Assembly (NCBI GenBank): GCA_024636135.1
Contig: JAGXHP010000039.1
Location: 1-61,044 of the forward strand
Length of the DNA stretch: 61,044 nt
From: Chloroflexota bacterium
GTDB lineage: Bacteria; Chloroflexota; Limnocylindria; QHBO01
Reading direction: 5' to 3'
The stretch's first letter is position 1, and every line of letters begins with the position of its first letter. Under the pieces are notes generated by a model, which worked only from the letters and a program-made list of their open reading frames with translations, did no database searches and was not told where the DNA came from. This document shows positions 17,320 to 25,729 of the stretch, piece by piece. A program made the translations under genes and the position numbers.

Positions 17320-17325
17320 TATGCT
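17320..17325 (+). promoter_or_regulatory. Probable -10 box (TATGCT) of mgtE
   Basis: TATGCT ends 6 nt before the GTG start at 17332. There is no room for a magnesium riboswitch leader, so control by an M-box RNA is excluded if this is the promoter. Confidence 0.5.
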
Positions 17326-17331
17326 CAGGGC

Positions 17332-18699
17332 GTGACGCGACCGACTCTCACCGGAACCCCTGACGCCGTCCCGACCATCGAGCTCGATGAGCTGCTGGAC
17401 GGTGGCGATCTCGAGCTCATCGACCGCTGGCTGGGCCAGGCCGATGTCGTTCAGATCGCCGACGAGCTGTCACGCCTGCCCCGCGAGCGACGAGCCGTCC
17501 CATTCCGGCTTCTCGGCAAGGACCGCGCGCTCGAAGTCTTCGAGCTGCTCGACCCATCCCTTCAGCAGGAGCTGCTGGAGGGCCTGCGGGACACGAACGT
17601 CCGCCAGCTGTTCGAGGGTCTCGACCCCGACGACCGGGCTCGCCTGACCGAGGAGATGCCGGCCAAGGTCGCCCGCAGGCTGCTGGCTGGCCTGTCTCCC
17701 AACGAACGCCGTCTGACGTCGACGCTGCTCGGATATGCGGAGGACTCGGCCGGACGGCTCATGTCCCCGGAGGTCGCCAGCCTGCGCGCCGGGATGACCG
17801 CCGCGCAGGCGCTCGATCGCCTGCGCGGCGTCGGCCGCTCGGCCGAGACGATCTACGCGCTCCCCGTGACGGACGACCAGCGCCGGCTGGTCGGGGCGCT
17901 CGGCCTGCGGGATCTCGTTCTCGCCGATCCAGCCACGCCCGTCAGCGACCTGATGGACACGACCGTGTTCTCGGCCCGAATCGACGCCGACCAGGAGGAG
18001 GTGTCCCGCCTGATCCGCGAAGCGGATCTGCTGGCACTCCCCATCGTCGACACGGAAGACCGCCTGGTGGGGATCGTGACCGTCGACGACGCCATGGAAG
18101 TCCTCGAGGAGGAGGAGACCGAGGACATGGCGCGGACCGGTGGGGCCGAGCCGCTGCGCCGTCCGTACCTCGCCACGTCGGTGCTGCAGCTTGCCCGCAG
18201 CCGGATCGTCTGGCTCCTCGTCTTCGTGATGGCGGGAGCCGTGACCGTGAATGTCCTCGCCGCCTTCGAAGGGGCTCTCCAGGCGGCCGTTACCCTGACC
18301 TTCTTCGTGCCGCTCGTGATCGGGACGGCCGGCAACACCGGCGCGCAGTCCGCAACGACGGTGACGCGCGCGGTGGCCGTCGGAGAGGTGCGGCTGAGCG
18401 ACCTCGGATCGGTGGTGGCGCGCGAGGCCGAGACCGGCCTGCTGCTCGGCGCAATCCTCGGTGCCATCGCCTTCGGTCCGATCGCGCTGCTGGTCGAACC
18501 CAGGATCGCGACGGTGGTATCGCTGACGCTGCTCACCGCCTGCACCTTCTCCGCGCTGGTGGGATCTACCCTGCCGCTGGCGGCCAAGCGCATCGGCATC
18601 GACCCCGCGGTCATGAGCGTTCCCCTCATCACGGCCATCATCGACGCCGCAGGCCTGGTGACCTACTTCCTCATCGCCATCGCGGTGCTCGGACTGTGA
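17332..18699 (+). CDS. mgtE: MgtE-family magnesium transporter
   Basis: A 455-residue protein with the standard MgtE layout. An alpha-helical N domain fills about 10-125 (repeats such as LSRLPRERRAVPFRLL and LFEGLDPDDRARLTEEMPA). Two CBS domains follow at about 130-255 (LMSPEVASLRAGMTAAQALD; IVDTEDRLVGIVTVDDAMEV). Five membrane helices fill 280-455, including PLVIGTAGNTGAQSATTVTRA, the conserved pore-lining TAGNxGxQ segment. The channel imports Mg2+ down the membrane potential and is gated by Mg2+ binding to the cytoplasmic domains. The GTG start is set by the TATGCT box 6 nt upstream; upstream in-frame ATG and other codons lie in the hairpin region. Confidence 0.95.
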   Translation: MTRPTLTGTPDAVPTIELDELLDGGDLELIDRWLGQADVVQIADELSRLPRERRAVPFRLLGKDRALEVFELLDPSLQQELLEGLRDTNVRQLFEGLDPDDRARLTEEMPAKVARRLLAGLSPNERRLTSTLLGYAEDSAGRLMSPEVASLRAGMTAAQALDRLRGVGRSAETIYALPVTDDQRRLVGALGLRDLVLADPATPVSDLMDTTVFSARIDADQEEVSRLIREADLLALPIVDTEDRLVGIVTVDDAMEVLEEEETEDMARTGGAEPLRRPYLATSVLQLARSRIVWLLVFVMAGAVTVNVLAAFEGALQAAVTLTFFVPLVIGTAGNTGAQSATTVTRAVAVGEVRLSDLGSVVAREAETGLLLGAILGAIAFGPIALLVEPRIATVVSLTLLTACTFSALVGSTLPLAAKRIGIDPAVMSVPLITAIIDAAGLVTYFLIAIAVLGL

Positions 18700-18720
18700 G
18701 CGACACCGTCAACCCATGAT

Positions 18721-18738
18721 GAGGTGGCCCGACACCTC
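18721..18738 (+). repeat. Short inverted repeat after mgtE
   Basis: GAGGTG (18721-18726) and CACCTC (18733-18738) flank 6 nt, 22 bp after the mgtE stop. It may act as a weak terminator or be chance. The rest of the 116-bp gap shows a TATCTT one base before the next ATG and nothing else. Confidence 0.3.
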
Positions 18739-18815
18739 CTGAGGCGGCCGGTGACTTACCACACGACCGCTGGCACGCGGCGTGCTGCTTGGAGCTCACT
18801 CGCCGGCGTATCTTC

Positions 18816-20714
18816 ATGTCTGCTCTGGAGCTGATCAGCCTCGTCACCCAGGCCCTGTTCATCGGGCTCTTCCTCGTGGTGCTTCGCGACGCCGTGCGTA
18901 ACCGGACGCGCGCTGCGGTCGACACCACGCTGCTCTTCGGCTCGGTCGCGGCGGTCGTGGCGGTCGCGCGCCTCTCGCCGATCCTCTTCGGTCAGCCTCC
19001 AGCCTGGTTTGCGTCGCTGCTCCTCCTGCTGCTCACGCTTGCCCCGTACGCGATGCTGCGCCTCGTCGACGACTTCAGTGGCACGCCGCGGTTCGTCCTC
19101 GCGGTCGGGGGCGCGGTCTATGTCGCGATCGCGGCTCTCGGGTTCGCGCTCCCCGCCCAGTCTCAACTCCATCAACTCGCGATCATCGCCTGGTTCCTCG
19201 CCGTGGGCGGCTACGCGGCCATTGCCTTCGACCGGGCGCGGCGGCGCACCCGGGGCATCACCCGTCGGCGCATGCGAGCGATCGTTGTCGGCGCGGGCCT
19301 GTTCGTCGGCGCCATCGTCGTCCTCCTGGCCGATGCGATGACCGGCGAAAGGACGATCGCGCTCCAGGTCCTGGCCCAGGTGGCCGGACTCGGCGCGGTG
19401 ATGGCCTTCTTCCTGGGATTTGCCCCTCCCTCGTGGGTTCGCCGCGCCTGGCGTGAGCCCGATCTCCGCGCCTTTTTGGAGAGTTCTGTGCACCTCGTCA
19501 GCGTGGGAGACGACCACCTCGCGGTGTCCCAGCTGCAGCACGCCGTCGCAGCCGCCGCGGGGGCGGATGGCGCAAGCATCGGCGTGGCGGATCCCCAGGA
19601 ATCGGTCATCCGCTACGCGTCGCAGACGGGCGAGTGGCTCACCTACCCGGACGACGCCTTCATCGCCGGGGCGGCGTACACCCAGCAGCGGCGGGTGATC
19701 GCCGTGGACGCCGCGGCCGTCGATCCGGAGCACGCCCAGACCTACGCCACGACGAACGCGCGGACGGTGATCGCGGCGCCGGTCACGCGCGACGGTCGAC
19801 GGATCGGCGTGCTCGCGGTCTACGCCGATCGGGCTCCGATTTTCATCGAGGAAGACCTCTGGCTGATCGAGCTGTTTGCGGATCACGTGGCCGTGCTCCT
19901 CGAGGCGCGCGACCTCGCGCGACAGGCCGGACTTCTCGAGGCGCGTGAGGAGGCAGCCCGGCTCAAGGAGGAGTTCCTGTCGGCCGCGGCCCACGATCTG
20001 CGCACACCGTTGACCGTCGTTCTCGGACAGGCCGAGCTCCTCGAGCGTCGCGTTGCCAGCGATCCGTCGAGACCTGTCGACGCGGCCGGCGTCGCGCGCC
20101 TGGCGAACGAGGCGCGGCGCCTCCGCGACCTCGTGAGCGAGATGCTCGACGCCCAGCGGCTCGAGCAGGGCGGAATCATCATGGATCGACGCCTGGCCGA
20201 CCTGCGAGATGTCGTCGAAGCGATCGGGCTCCGCCACGGCGATGACGCGGCTGCGGTCGAGGTCCGCGCTCCGGCGGATCCGGTGCCTGCTTCGGTCGAC
20301 ATGACGCGGATCCAGCAGGTCATCGATAACCTCATCGAGAACGCACTGAAATACGGCCCCGGTGCGGCGCGACCGGAGCTCAGCGTGTGGGCGGCCGACG
20401 GGGAGGCCCGGATGGCGGTCATCGATCACGGCGTCGGGATCCCCGAAGCGGAGCAGGACCGGATCTTCGAGCGCTTCTACCGTGCCTCCAATGCTCAGGG
20501 CATCACCGACACCGGCATGGGACTCGGCCTCTACATCTGCCGGCGGATCGTCGAGGAGCACGGAGGCCGGATCTGGATGGAACCGACGCCGGGCGGAGGC
20601 AGCACGTTCCAGGTCAGTCTGCCGCTGGAACCAGTCCGGGACGACGTCGAGTCGCCGGCCGACCAGCCCAGCTGGACTCCGAGCGGCGGCGCGGAGGCGA
20701 TGGTCGATGCCTGA
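18816..20714 (+). CDS. Membrane sensor histidine kinase (7 TM, GAF, HisKA, HATPase)
   Basis: A 632-residue kinase. Seven hydrophobic helices fill about residues 3-210 (the first is ALELISLVTQALFIGLFLVV), followed by a GAF domain at about 225-365, a short coiled linker, HisKA with phospho-accepting His393 in FLSAAAHDLRTPL, and HATPase at about 490-610 (N-box DNLIENALKYG, G1 DHGVGIPEAEQ, F-box FERFYRA, G2 GMGLGLYICRR). The gene overlaps the following receiver by 8 bp, so the two should form one two-component module. The ATG at 18816 gives a clean N-terminal membrane helix; a TTG 27 bases earlier is less likely. The signal sensed is unknown. Confidence 0.92.
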   Translation: MSALELISLVTQALFIGLFLVVLRDAVRNRTRAAVDTTLLFGSVAAVVAVARLSPILFGQPPAWFASLLLLLLTLAPYAMLRLVDDFSGTPRFVLAVGGAVYVAIAALGFALPAQSQLHQLAIIAWFLAVGGYAAIAFDRARRRTRGITRRRMRAIVVGAGLFVGAIVVLLADAMTGERTIALQVLAQVAGLGAVMAFFLGFAPPSWVRRAWREPDLRAFLESSVHLVSVGDDHLAVSQLQHAVAAAAGADGASIGVADPQESVIRYASQTGEWLTYPDDAFIAGAAYTQQRRVIAVDAAAVDPEHAQTYATTNARTVIAAPVTRDGRRIGVLAVYADRAPIFIEEDLWLIELFADHVAVLLEARDLARQAGLLEAREEAARLKEEFLSAAAHDLRTPLTVVLGQAELLERRVASDPSRPVDAAGVARLANEARRLRDLVSEMLDAQRLEQGGIIMDRRLADLRDVVEAIGLRHGDDAAAVEVRAPADPVPASVDMTRIQQVIDNLIENALKYGPGAARPELSVWAADGEARMAVIDHGVGIPEAEQDRIFERFYRASNAQGITDTGMGLGLYICRRIVEEHGGRIWMEPTPGGGSTFQVSLPLEPVRDDVESPADQPSWTPSGGAEAMVDA

Positions 20715-21069
20715 CGTTCGCGTGCTCATCGTCGACGACGAGCCGGACATCCGCGCCACGGTATCGGCGATGCTGGAGATCGAGGGCTACCGGGTCGAGG
20801 AGGCGGCGAACGGGGCGGACGCGCTGCGCGCGATCGAACGGCAAATGCCCGACGTGATTTTGCTCGACATGCGCATGCCCGTGCTTGATGGGTGGGGCTT
20901 CGCGCACGAGCTCCGAGAGCGCGGGCACCGGACGCCAATCGTGGTCATGACCGCCGCGCGCGACGCGGCCCGCTGGGCGGCCGACATCTCGGCATCGGAC
21001 TTCGTCGCCAAGCCATTCGGCTTCGACGATCTCGTGAGCGCCGTCGAGCGCGCACGACCCGCTTCCTGA
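20707..21069 (+). CDS. Single-domain response regulator paired with the membrane kinase
   Basis: A 120-residue receiver. It begins MPDVRVLIVDDEPDIR; the acidic residues are Asp10 and Asp11, the phospho-acceptor is Asp54 in ILLDMRMPVLDG, the switch Thr is in VVMTAARD, and Lys is in FVAKPFGFDDL. There is no output domain, so it acts by protein contact or passes phosphate on. The ATG lies inside the last codons of the kinase gene (8-bp overlap), so translation is coupled and the pair is almost certainly cognate. It belongs to the CheY/Spo0F-like group of stand-alone receivers. Confidence 0.9.
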   Translation: MPDVRVLIVDDEPDIRATVSAMLEIEGYRVEEAANGADALRAIERQMPDVILLDMRMPVLDGWGFAHELRERGHRTPIVVMTAARDAARWAADISASDFVAKPFGFDDLVSAVERARPAS

Positions 21070-21079
21070 CGGGATCGGC

Positions 21080-21556
21080 TCAGGTCGCCGAAGACGAGGC
21101 GCGGGCCGCACGCCCACCGTAGCCGAGGAAGCGCTGCGGGCGCAGGACGATCGGCTGCGAGTAGATCTCGGCGAACCGCTGCACGGTCATTCCGGCGCGT
21201 CGCAGGAGATCGCGATACTTCTCCCCGAACGCGGCCGGCATCAGGCTCGTGGCCGGCACATCGGGGAGCTCGGCGTGCGCTTCGATGAGCTCCACCTCGA
21301 AGTCGGGCCCCGGCGTGCCGACGGCGATCATGACCCCGGGCTGCGTGCGAAGGTTGGCGATCTTCCGGGCGTTCGGCTTGCTGAACGCCACCATCTGCCG
21401 GCCGTCCCACGCGAACCAGACCGGGACCAGATGCGGGCGCCCGTTGGGCTGGACGGAGCTCAACCAGACGACCGAGTCTCGGCGCAGCGCAGCCTCGACC
21501 TCGGGCCGGCAAGCGGGCGGAGAGGAATCGGCTTCGTCATCGCGTGGCGCTGTCAT
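21080..21556 (-). CDS. FMN/F420-dependent pyridoxamine 5-phosphate oxidase-like protein
   Basis: A 158-residue split-barrel flavin-binding protein. RPEVEAALRRDSVVWLSSV leads into the typical core (NGRPHLVPVWFAWDG; KPNARKIANLRTQPGVMIAV), where the K-x-NL-x-x-P-x-V pattern is shared with F420- and FMN-binding PPOX-fold oxidoreductases. The C-terminal half has FAEIYSQPIVLRPQRFLGYG, usual for the F420-type subgroup. The substrate is unknown; family members reduce small molecules or bind heme or flavin. It stands alone between the receiver and the divergent thrB. The ATG at 21556 is the best start because the conserved region follows 14 residues on; upstream codons in frame look like noise. Confidence 0.85.
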   Translation of the reverse strand: MTAPRDDEADSSPPACRPEVEAALRRDSVVWLSSVQPNGRPHLVPVWFAWDGRQMVAFSKPNARKIANLRTQPGVMIAVGTPGPDFEVELIEAHAELPDVPATSLMPAAFGEKYRDLLRRAGMTVQRFAEIYSQPIVLRPQRFLGYGGRAARASSSAT

Positions 21557-21662
21557 GACCGGAGTCTCGCGCGCGTTCGCGTCCGCCCCAACGGAAGGAC
21601 GTCGCGCCCGCTCCCCGACGTTGGCCCGGCACGAGGATGGCCGGATGACGTAGCGGCCTCCG

Positions 21663-21668
21663 TATACT
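21663..21668 (+). promoter_or_regulatory. Probable -10 box (TATACT) of thrB
   Basis: TATACT ends 9 nt before the thrB ATG, the same hexamer that precedes thrC. The two threonine genes thus share identical -10 boxes and leaderless layout although they lie 14 kb apart. Confidence 0.55.
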
Positions 21669-21677
21669 CGCCATCGC

Positions 21678-22589
21678 ATGCCGCCCATCGCCAGTGTCGA
21701 CGTCCCCGCCTCGAGTGCCAACCTCGGCAGCGGCTTCGACTGCTTCGCCGCGGCGCTGTCGCTGAAGCTGAGAGCGGAGCTGTGGCACGGCGACGAGCCG
21801 GGAATCGTGCTCGATGCTCGCGGAGAAGGCGCCCCGGCGGACGATGAGCGGGCCGACGACAACCTCCTGATCCGAGCGTTCCGCGACGGCCTGCGCGTGT
21901 CCGCTGCCCCCGGCGGCGCATCGTGGCGGCTCGAGGTCTCGAGCATGATCCCCGCGGCGCGCGGGCTCGGGAGCAGCGCCGCGGCGATCGTGGCCGGCGT
22001 CGTGCTGGGTGCCGCGGTCGGGCGACGCACCGTGGAGGCCGACGAGCTGCTGGAGCTGGCGGCGACGCTCGAGGGCCACCCGGACAATGTCGCGGCGGCC
22101 CTGTACGGCGGCTTCACCGTCGCGGTCGCCGAGCACGACCAGGTGACACTTCGGCGCTTCCGCACACCGGAAGCGTGGATTCCCGTCGTGTTCATCCCGC
22201 AACGTGAGAGCCGCACGCAGGAGATGCGGACCGCCCTGCCGGCGACCGTCACGCACGCAGCCGCGGCTCGACAGGCGGGTCGCAGCGCCCTGCTGGCGAC
22301 CGCGATCATGACCTCGGACGCCGGCCTCCTGCGCCGAGCGATGGAGGACGAGCTGCACCAGGCGTATCGGCTGCCGCATCTCGGTGGCAGCCGCGAGCTG
22401 ATCGACCTCGCGTACGAGCGCGGTGCCGCCGGTGCCTGCCTGTCGGGCGCCGGCCCTGCCGTCCTGGCGATCTGCGATGCCCCCGCCAGCGCCCACGCCG
22501 TGGAGAAGGCATGGAACGCCTCCGGGATCGCGGGCATGGCAACCCGCCTCCGCTTCGACACCGCTGGAGCGAAACTCGTCGCCGACTGA
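21678..22589 (+). CDS. thrB: Homoserine kinase
   Basis: A 303-residue GHMP kinase. The N-terminal motif is VDVPASSANLGSGFDCF at 5-21, the ATP-binding glycine-rich motif 2 is PAARGLGSSAAAIVAG at about 93-108, and the C-terminal motif 3 is GACLSGAGPAVLAI near 254-267. It phosphorylates homoserine with ATP in the step before threonine synthase. Length is normal. It stands alone, divergent from the PPOX-like gene, and is followed 72 bp later by the ABC-F gene. The start is fixed by the TATACT box and family alignment. Confidence 0.94.
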   Translation: MPPIASVDVPASSANLGSGFDCFAAALSLKLRAELWHGDEPGIVLDARGEGAPADDERADDNLLIRAFRDGLRVSAAPGGASWRLEVSSMIPAARGLGSSAAAIVAGVVLGAAVGRRTVEADELLELAATLEGHPDNVAAALYGGFTVAVAEHDQVTLRRFRTPEAWIPVVFIPQRESRTQEMRTALPATVTHAAAARQAGRSALLATAIMTSDAGLLRRAMEDELHQAYRLPHLGGSRELIDLAYERGAAGACLSGAGPAVLAICDAPASAHAVEKAWNASGIAGMATRLRFDTAGAKLVAD

Positions 22590-22661
22590 TCGGCTCGTAC
22601 GCCGCGCGAGGGCACGCCCACGGCGCCGGGGGAGGTCCCCGGGTACCATGCTCGACGCCCC

Positions 22662-24665
22662 ATGAGCCTCGTGACCATCGCGAGCGTGTCGAAGAGCCAC
22701 GCCGCCCAGCACCTCTTCAGCGACGTCGGCCTGATGATCAGCGCGGGACGCCGAATCGCGATCGTCGGCCCCAACGGGGCCGGCAAGACGACGCTGCTCG
22801 AGCTCATCACCGGCGAGCAGGAACCGGATGTCGGAACCATCACGCGGGCCCGGGACACCGTGATCGGCTATCTGCGCCAAGAGGTGGCGGAGACGCGCGG
22901 CCGCAGCGTGCTGGCCGAGGTGCTGGCCGGCGCCGGGGAGGTGAGCGGAATCGAGCGCCGCATGCGCCACATCGAGACCGAGCTCGAGGACGCCGCCGAT
23001 GAGGAAGAGCTCGCCGAGCTGATGGACGAGTACGGCCGGCTCCAGCACCGCTTCGAGGCGCTCGGCGGATATGGCCTCGAGTCCGAGGCGCGGCGCATCC
23101 TCGCCGGACTCGGGTTCGCCGATGCTGACATGGAGCGCGACATGGGCGAGTTCAGTGGCGGCTGGATGATGCGCGTGGCCCTGGCGCGCCTTCTCCTCCA
23201 GAATCCCGACGTCCTGCTCCTCGATGAGCCCACGAACCATCTCGACCTCGCCAGCGTCGAGTGGCTGCAGGGCTTCCTGGCCGTGTATGCCGGTGCCATC
23301 GTGCTCGTCAGCCATGATCGCGACTTCATCAACGAGGTGGCGAACCGCGTGGTGGAGCTGCACGACGGTCGGGCCACCGAGTACGTCGGAGACTACGCCG
23401 ATTTCGTCGAGCAGCGCACCGAGCGCATGGCCCAGCTCGAGGCAGCGGCCAAGAACCAGCAGCGCAAGATCGCGCACACCCAGGCCTTCATCGATCGATT
23501 CCGCTACAAGGCCTCGAAGGCGCGACAGGTGCAGTCGCGCGTCAAGGCGCTCGAGAAGCTCGACCGCGTCGCGTCGCCCGGAGCGCGGGCGCGATCGGTG
23601 AAGTTCCGGTTCCCCGAACCACCGCGCAGCGGCCGGACGGTCATCACCCTGTCCGACGTCGAGAAACGCTATGGCGACAACGTCGTGTACGACGGCACGC
23701 TCGACCTTCAGCTCGAGCGCGGCCAGCGCGTGGCGCTCATCGGTCCGAACGGTGCCGGGAAGTCCACGCTGCTCAAGATCCTGGCGGGCGTCCTGCCGTT
23801 CGAGGGCGGCACGCGCGAACTGGGCTCGAACGTGCGGGTCGCGTACTTCGCGCAGCACCAGATCGACGCCCTCAACCCGGAGAACACCGTGTTCAACGAG
23901 CTCAACGACTCGGCGCCGATGATGTCGACCACCGACATGCGCAAGCTCCTGGGCGCGTTCCTGTTCAGCGGCTCGACAGTCGACAAGCAGGTCGGCGTCC
24001 TGTCCGGCGGTGAGCAGACGCGGCTGGCGCTGGCCAAGCTCCTCGCCGATCCGGCCAACCTGCTGTGCCTCGACGAGCCGACGAACCACCTCGATATCCA
24101 GAGCCGCGACGTGCTCGAGGATGCGCTGAACGCATTCAGCGGCACGATCGTGCTCATCACCCACGACCGCTACCTCATCCGCAGCGTCGCCAACACGATC
24201 ATCGAGGTCAACGACGGGGCGGCGACCGTCTATCCCGGCGACTTCGAGTACTACGCGGCCAAGCGCGGCGTCGACATCGAGACGCGCGGCGCGGTCGAGG
24301 GCGCGCGGTCGACCCCGCGCGGGGTGGTGACCCAGGCGCCGAAGCCGCGTGAGTCCTCCTCGGTCGCGGCCGACCGCAAGCGTCGCGAGGCAGAGGCCCG
24401 CAACGCCAGGCACCGGCGGACGCGTGACCTTCGCTCCACCATGACGAAGATCGAGGCCGAGTCGATCGAGGTGGAGCGCGAGCTTGCCGAGATCACGGAG
24501 CGACTGTCGGATCCCGACCTCTACGCCGATGCGGTCCTCGTGAAGCAGCTCGTCGAACGCCACAACACGCTGCGGGACCGGTCCGAGCGCATCGGCCCCG
24601 AGCTGGAGGACGTTCGTCGGGAGCTCTCCGCGGCCGAGGAGCCGCAGATGGTTCGCAGCGAGTGA
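22662..24665 (+). CDS. ABC-F family ATPase (Uup-like, ribosome-associated)
   Basis: A 667-residue soluble protein with two ABC domains and no membrane part. Domain 1 has Walker A GPNGAGKTTLLE near residue 35, signature FSGGWMMRVALAR and Walker B VLLLDEPTNHLD. Domain 2 has GPNGAGKSTLLK near 360, signature LSGGEQTRLALAK and LLCLDEPTNHLD. The linker at about 245-320 is helical and basic (KNQQRKIAHTQAFIDRF), as in the P-site tRNA-interaction region of ABC-F proteins. The last 90 residues form a coiled coil like the Uup C-terminal domain. It probably acts on stalled or initiating ribosomes; antibiotic protection is possible but not shown. Its stop overlaps the start of the DMT exporter. Confidence 0.92.
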   Translation: MSLVTIASVSKSHAAQHLFSDVGLMISAGRRIAIVGPNGAGKTTLLELITGEQEPDVGTITRARDTVIGYLRQEVAETRGRSVLAEVLAGAGEVSGIERRMRHIETELEDAADEEELAELMDEYGRLQHRFEALGGYGLESEARRILAGLGFADADMERDMGEFSGGWMMRVALARLLLQNPDVLLLDEPTNHLDLASVEWLQGFLAVYAGAIVLVSHDRDFINEVANRVVELHDGRATEYVGDYADFVEQRTERMAQLEAAAKNQQRKIAHTQAFIDRFRYKASKARQVQSRVKALEKLDRVASPGARARSVKFRFPEPPRSGRTVITLSDVEKRYGDNVVYDGTLDLQLERGQRVALIGPNGAGKSTLLKILAGVLPFEGGTRELGSNVRVAYFAQHQIDALNPENTVFNELNDSAPMMSTTDMRKLLGAFLFSGSTVDKQVGVLSGGEQTRLALAKLLADPANLLCLDEPTNHLDIQSRDVLEDALNAFSGTIVLITHDRYLIRSVANTIIEVNDGAATVYPGDFEYYAAKRGVDIETRGAVEGARSTPRGVVTQAPKPRESSSVAADRKRREAEARNARHRRTRDLRSTMTKIEAESIEVERELAEITERLSDPDLYADAVLVKQLVERHNTLRDRSERIGPELEDVRRELSAAEEPQMVRSE

Positions 24666-25618
24666 CCGACCGATCCGACAGCGGGTCGTCCGGAGCGCTC
24701 GGGGCCGGCCTCGTCGTCCTCGCCGCCGTCTCGTTCGGGACACTGGGTCCGGTCACCCGCTTCGCCGACGACGCCGGAGTGGGCTCGTTGGCCATCGTCG
24801 CCTGGCGGGCTGCCATCGGAGCCACGGCCATGATCGCGCTGCTCGTGACCCTGCGCGGCATCGCCGGACGCCGTCCCGTCGGGCTGAGGTCGATCGGGAG
24901 TCGCGATCGACGGTTCATGGGCGCCGCATCGATGGCCAACCTCGTGCTCAACCTGGCGATGTTCATCGCCTTCGTGCGCATCGAGATCGGCCTGGCGCTG
25001 CTCGTCTTCTACAGCTACCCCGCGTTCGTGGCCGTGGCCTCGGTCCTCCGGTTTGGGGAGCGCCTCGATTCCGTGCGATGGGCGGCGCTGGGACTGTCGA
25101 TGGTCGGCCTGGTGCTCACCCTGACCGGGTCTGGCGGCGTCGGCGCCATCGACGGGCTCGGCATCGGCCTGGCATTCCTCGCGGCGCTGGCCCAGGCGTT
25201 CTACGTCCTCGCCGCGCGGCACGGATTCGCCCGCATCCCGCCGCTCGAGTCCGCCGCACTGACCATGGGAGGCGCGGCGCTCGGCTACCTGCTGATCGCC
25301 GTCGTGACGGGGCAGCTTGCCGGCCTCGCCAGCCCGCTGGCCTCGAGCGATGCCCTCTGGCCCGTCCTCGTCGCCGGGTTCGTCGGTGCGGCCATCCCCA
25401 CGCTGTGCTTCATCACCGGCATTCGGCTGCTCGGCGCCCCGCGCGCGGCGATTCTGGCGACCCTCGAGCCGGTCGTCGGCGTTGCGCTCGCGGCGTGGCT
25501 GCTCAACGAGCAACCACGCACGCTCCAGCTCGTCGGCGGGGCGCTGATCCTCGTTGCCGCCGTGCTCCTCCAGCTCGGCGGACGCTCGGTGTCTGAACAC
25601 GAGGCCGTCGCCGCCTGA
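24662..25618 (+). CDS. EamA/DMT-family metabolite exporter
   Basis: A 318-residue membrane protein with ten predicted helices arranged as two EamA repeats (about 15-145 and 160-305). Signature parts are AAVSFGTLGPVTRFADDAG in helix 1 and AAILATLEPVVGVALAAWLL near the end of repeat 2, where DMT transporters carry the conserved LEP/xLxP turn. Members export amino acids or other small metabolites; the substrate here is unknown. The GTG start overlaps the ABC-F stop (GTGA), so they are co-translated. The position near aspartokinase and thrB is suggestive of amino acid export, but it is on the opposite strand to aspartokinase and the idea is only inference. Confidence 0.88.
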   Translation: MTDRSDSGSSGALGAGLVVLAAVSFGTLGPVTRFADDAGVGSLAIVAWRAAIGATAMIALLVTLRGIAGRRPVGLRSIGSRDRRFMGAASMANLVLNLAMFIAFVRIEIGLALLVFYSYPAFVAVASVLRFGERLDSVRWAALGLSMVGLVLTLTGSGGVGAIDGLGIGLAFLAALAQAFYVLAARHGFARIPPLESAALTMGGAALGYLLIAVVTGQLAGLASPLASSDALWPVLVAGFVGAAIPTLCFITGIRLLGAPRAAILATLEPVVGVALAAWLLNEQPRTLQLVGGALILVAAVLLQLGGRSVSEHEAVAA

Positions 25619-25694
25619 ACGTGCATCGCTGCCCGTCACGGACCGCGAGAACGCATCTCGCTCCCGATCTCGCCGAGCTGCCTCCACCGGCCGG

Positions 25695-25714
25695 CACCTG
25701 CCAACCGGCAGGTG
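25695..25714. terminator. Hairpin between converging genes
   Basis: CACCTGCC (25695-25702) and GGCAGGTG (25707-25714) form an 8-bp stem with loop AACC, followed by TT on the plus strand. It sits in the 111-bp gap between the converging exporter and aspartokinase genes and could terminate both. Confidence 0.55.
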
Positions 25715-25729
25715 TTGCGGCGGTCCAGT

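Noticed and set aside
17251..17331. Magnesium riboswitch before mgtE
   Set aside because: The gap is 81 bp with one short hairpin, and a TATGCT box lies 6 nt before the start, leaving no leader RNA.
18756..20759. 667-codon minus-strand frame opposite the membrane kinase
   Set aside because: It is a shadow of the kinase, whose H, N and G boxes are all present on the plus strand.
21537..24743. 1068-codon minus-strand frame opposite thrB and the ABC-F gene
   Set aside because: It spans two well-supported genes on the other strand and has no recognisable domain.
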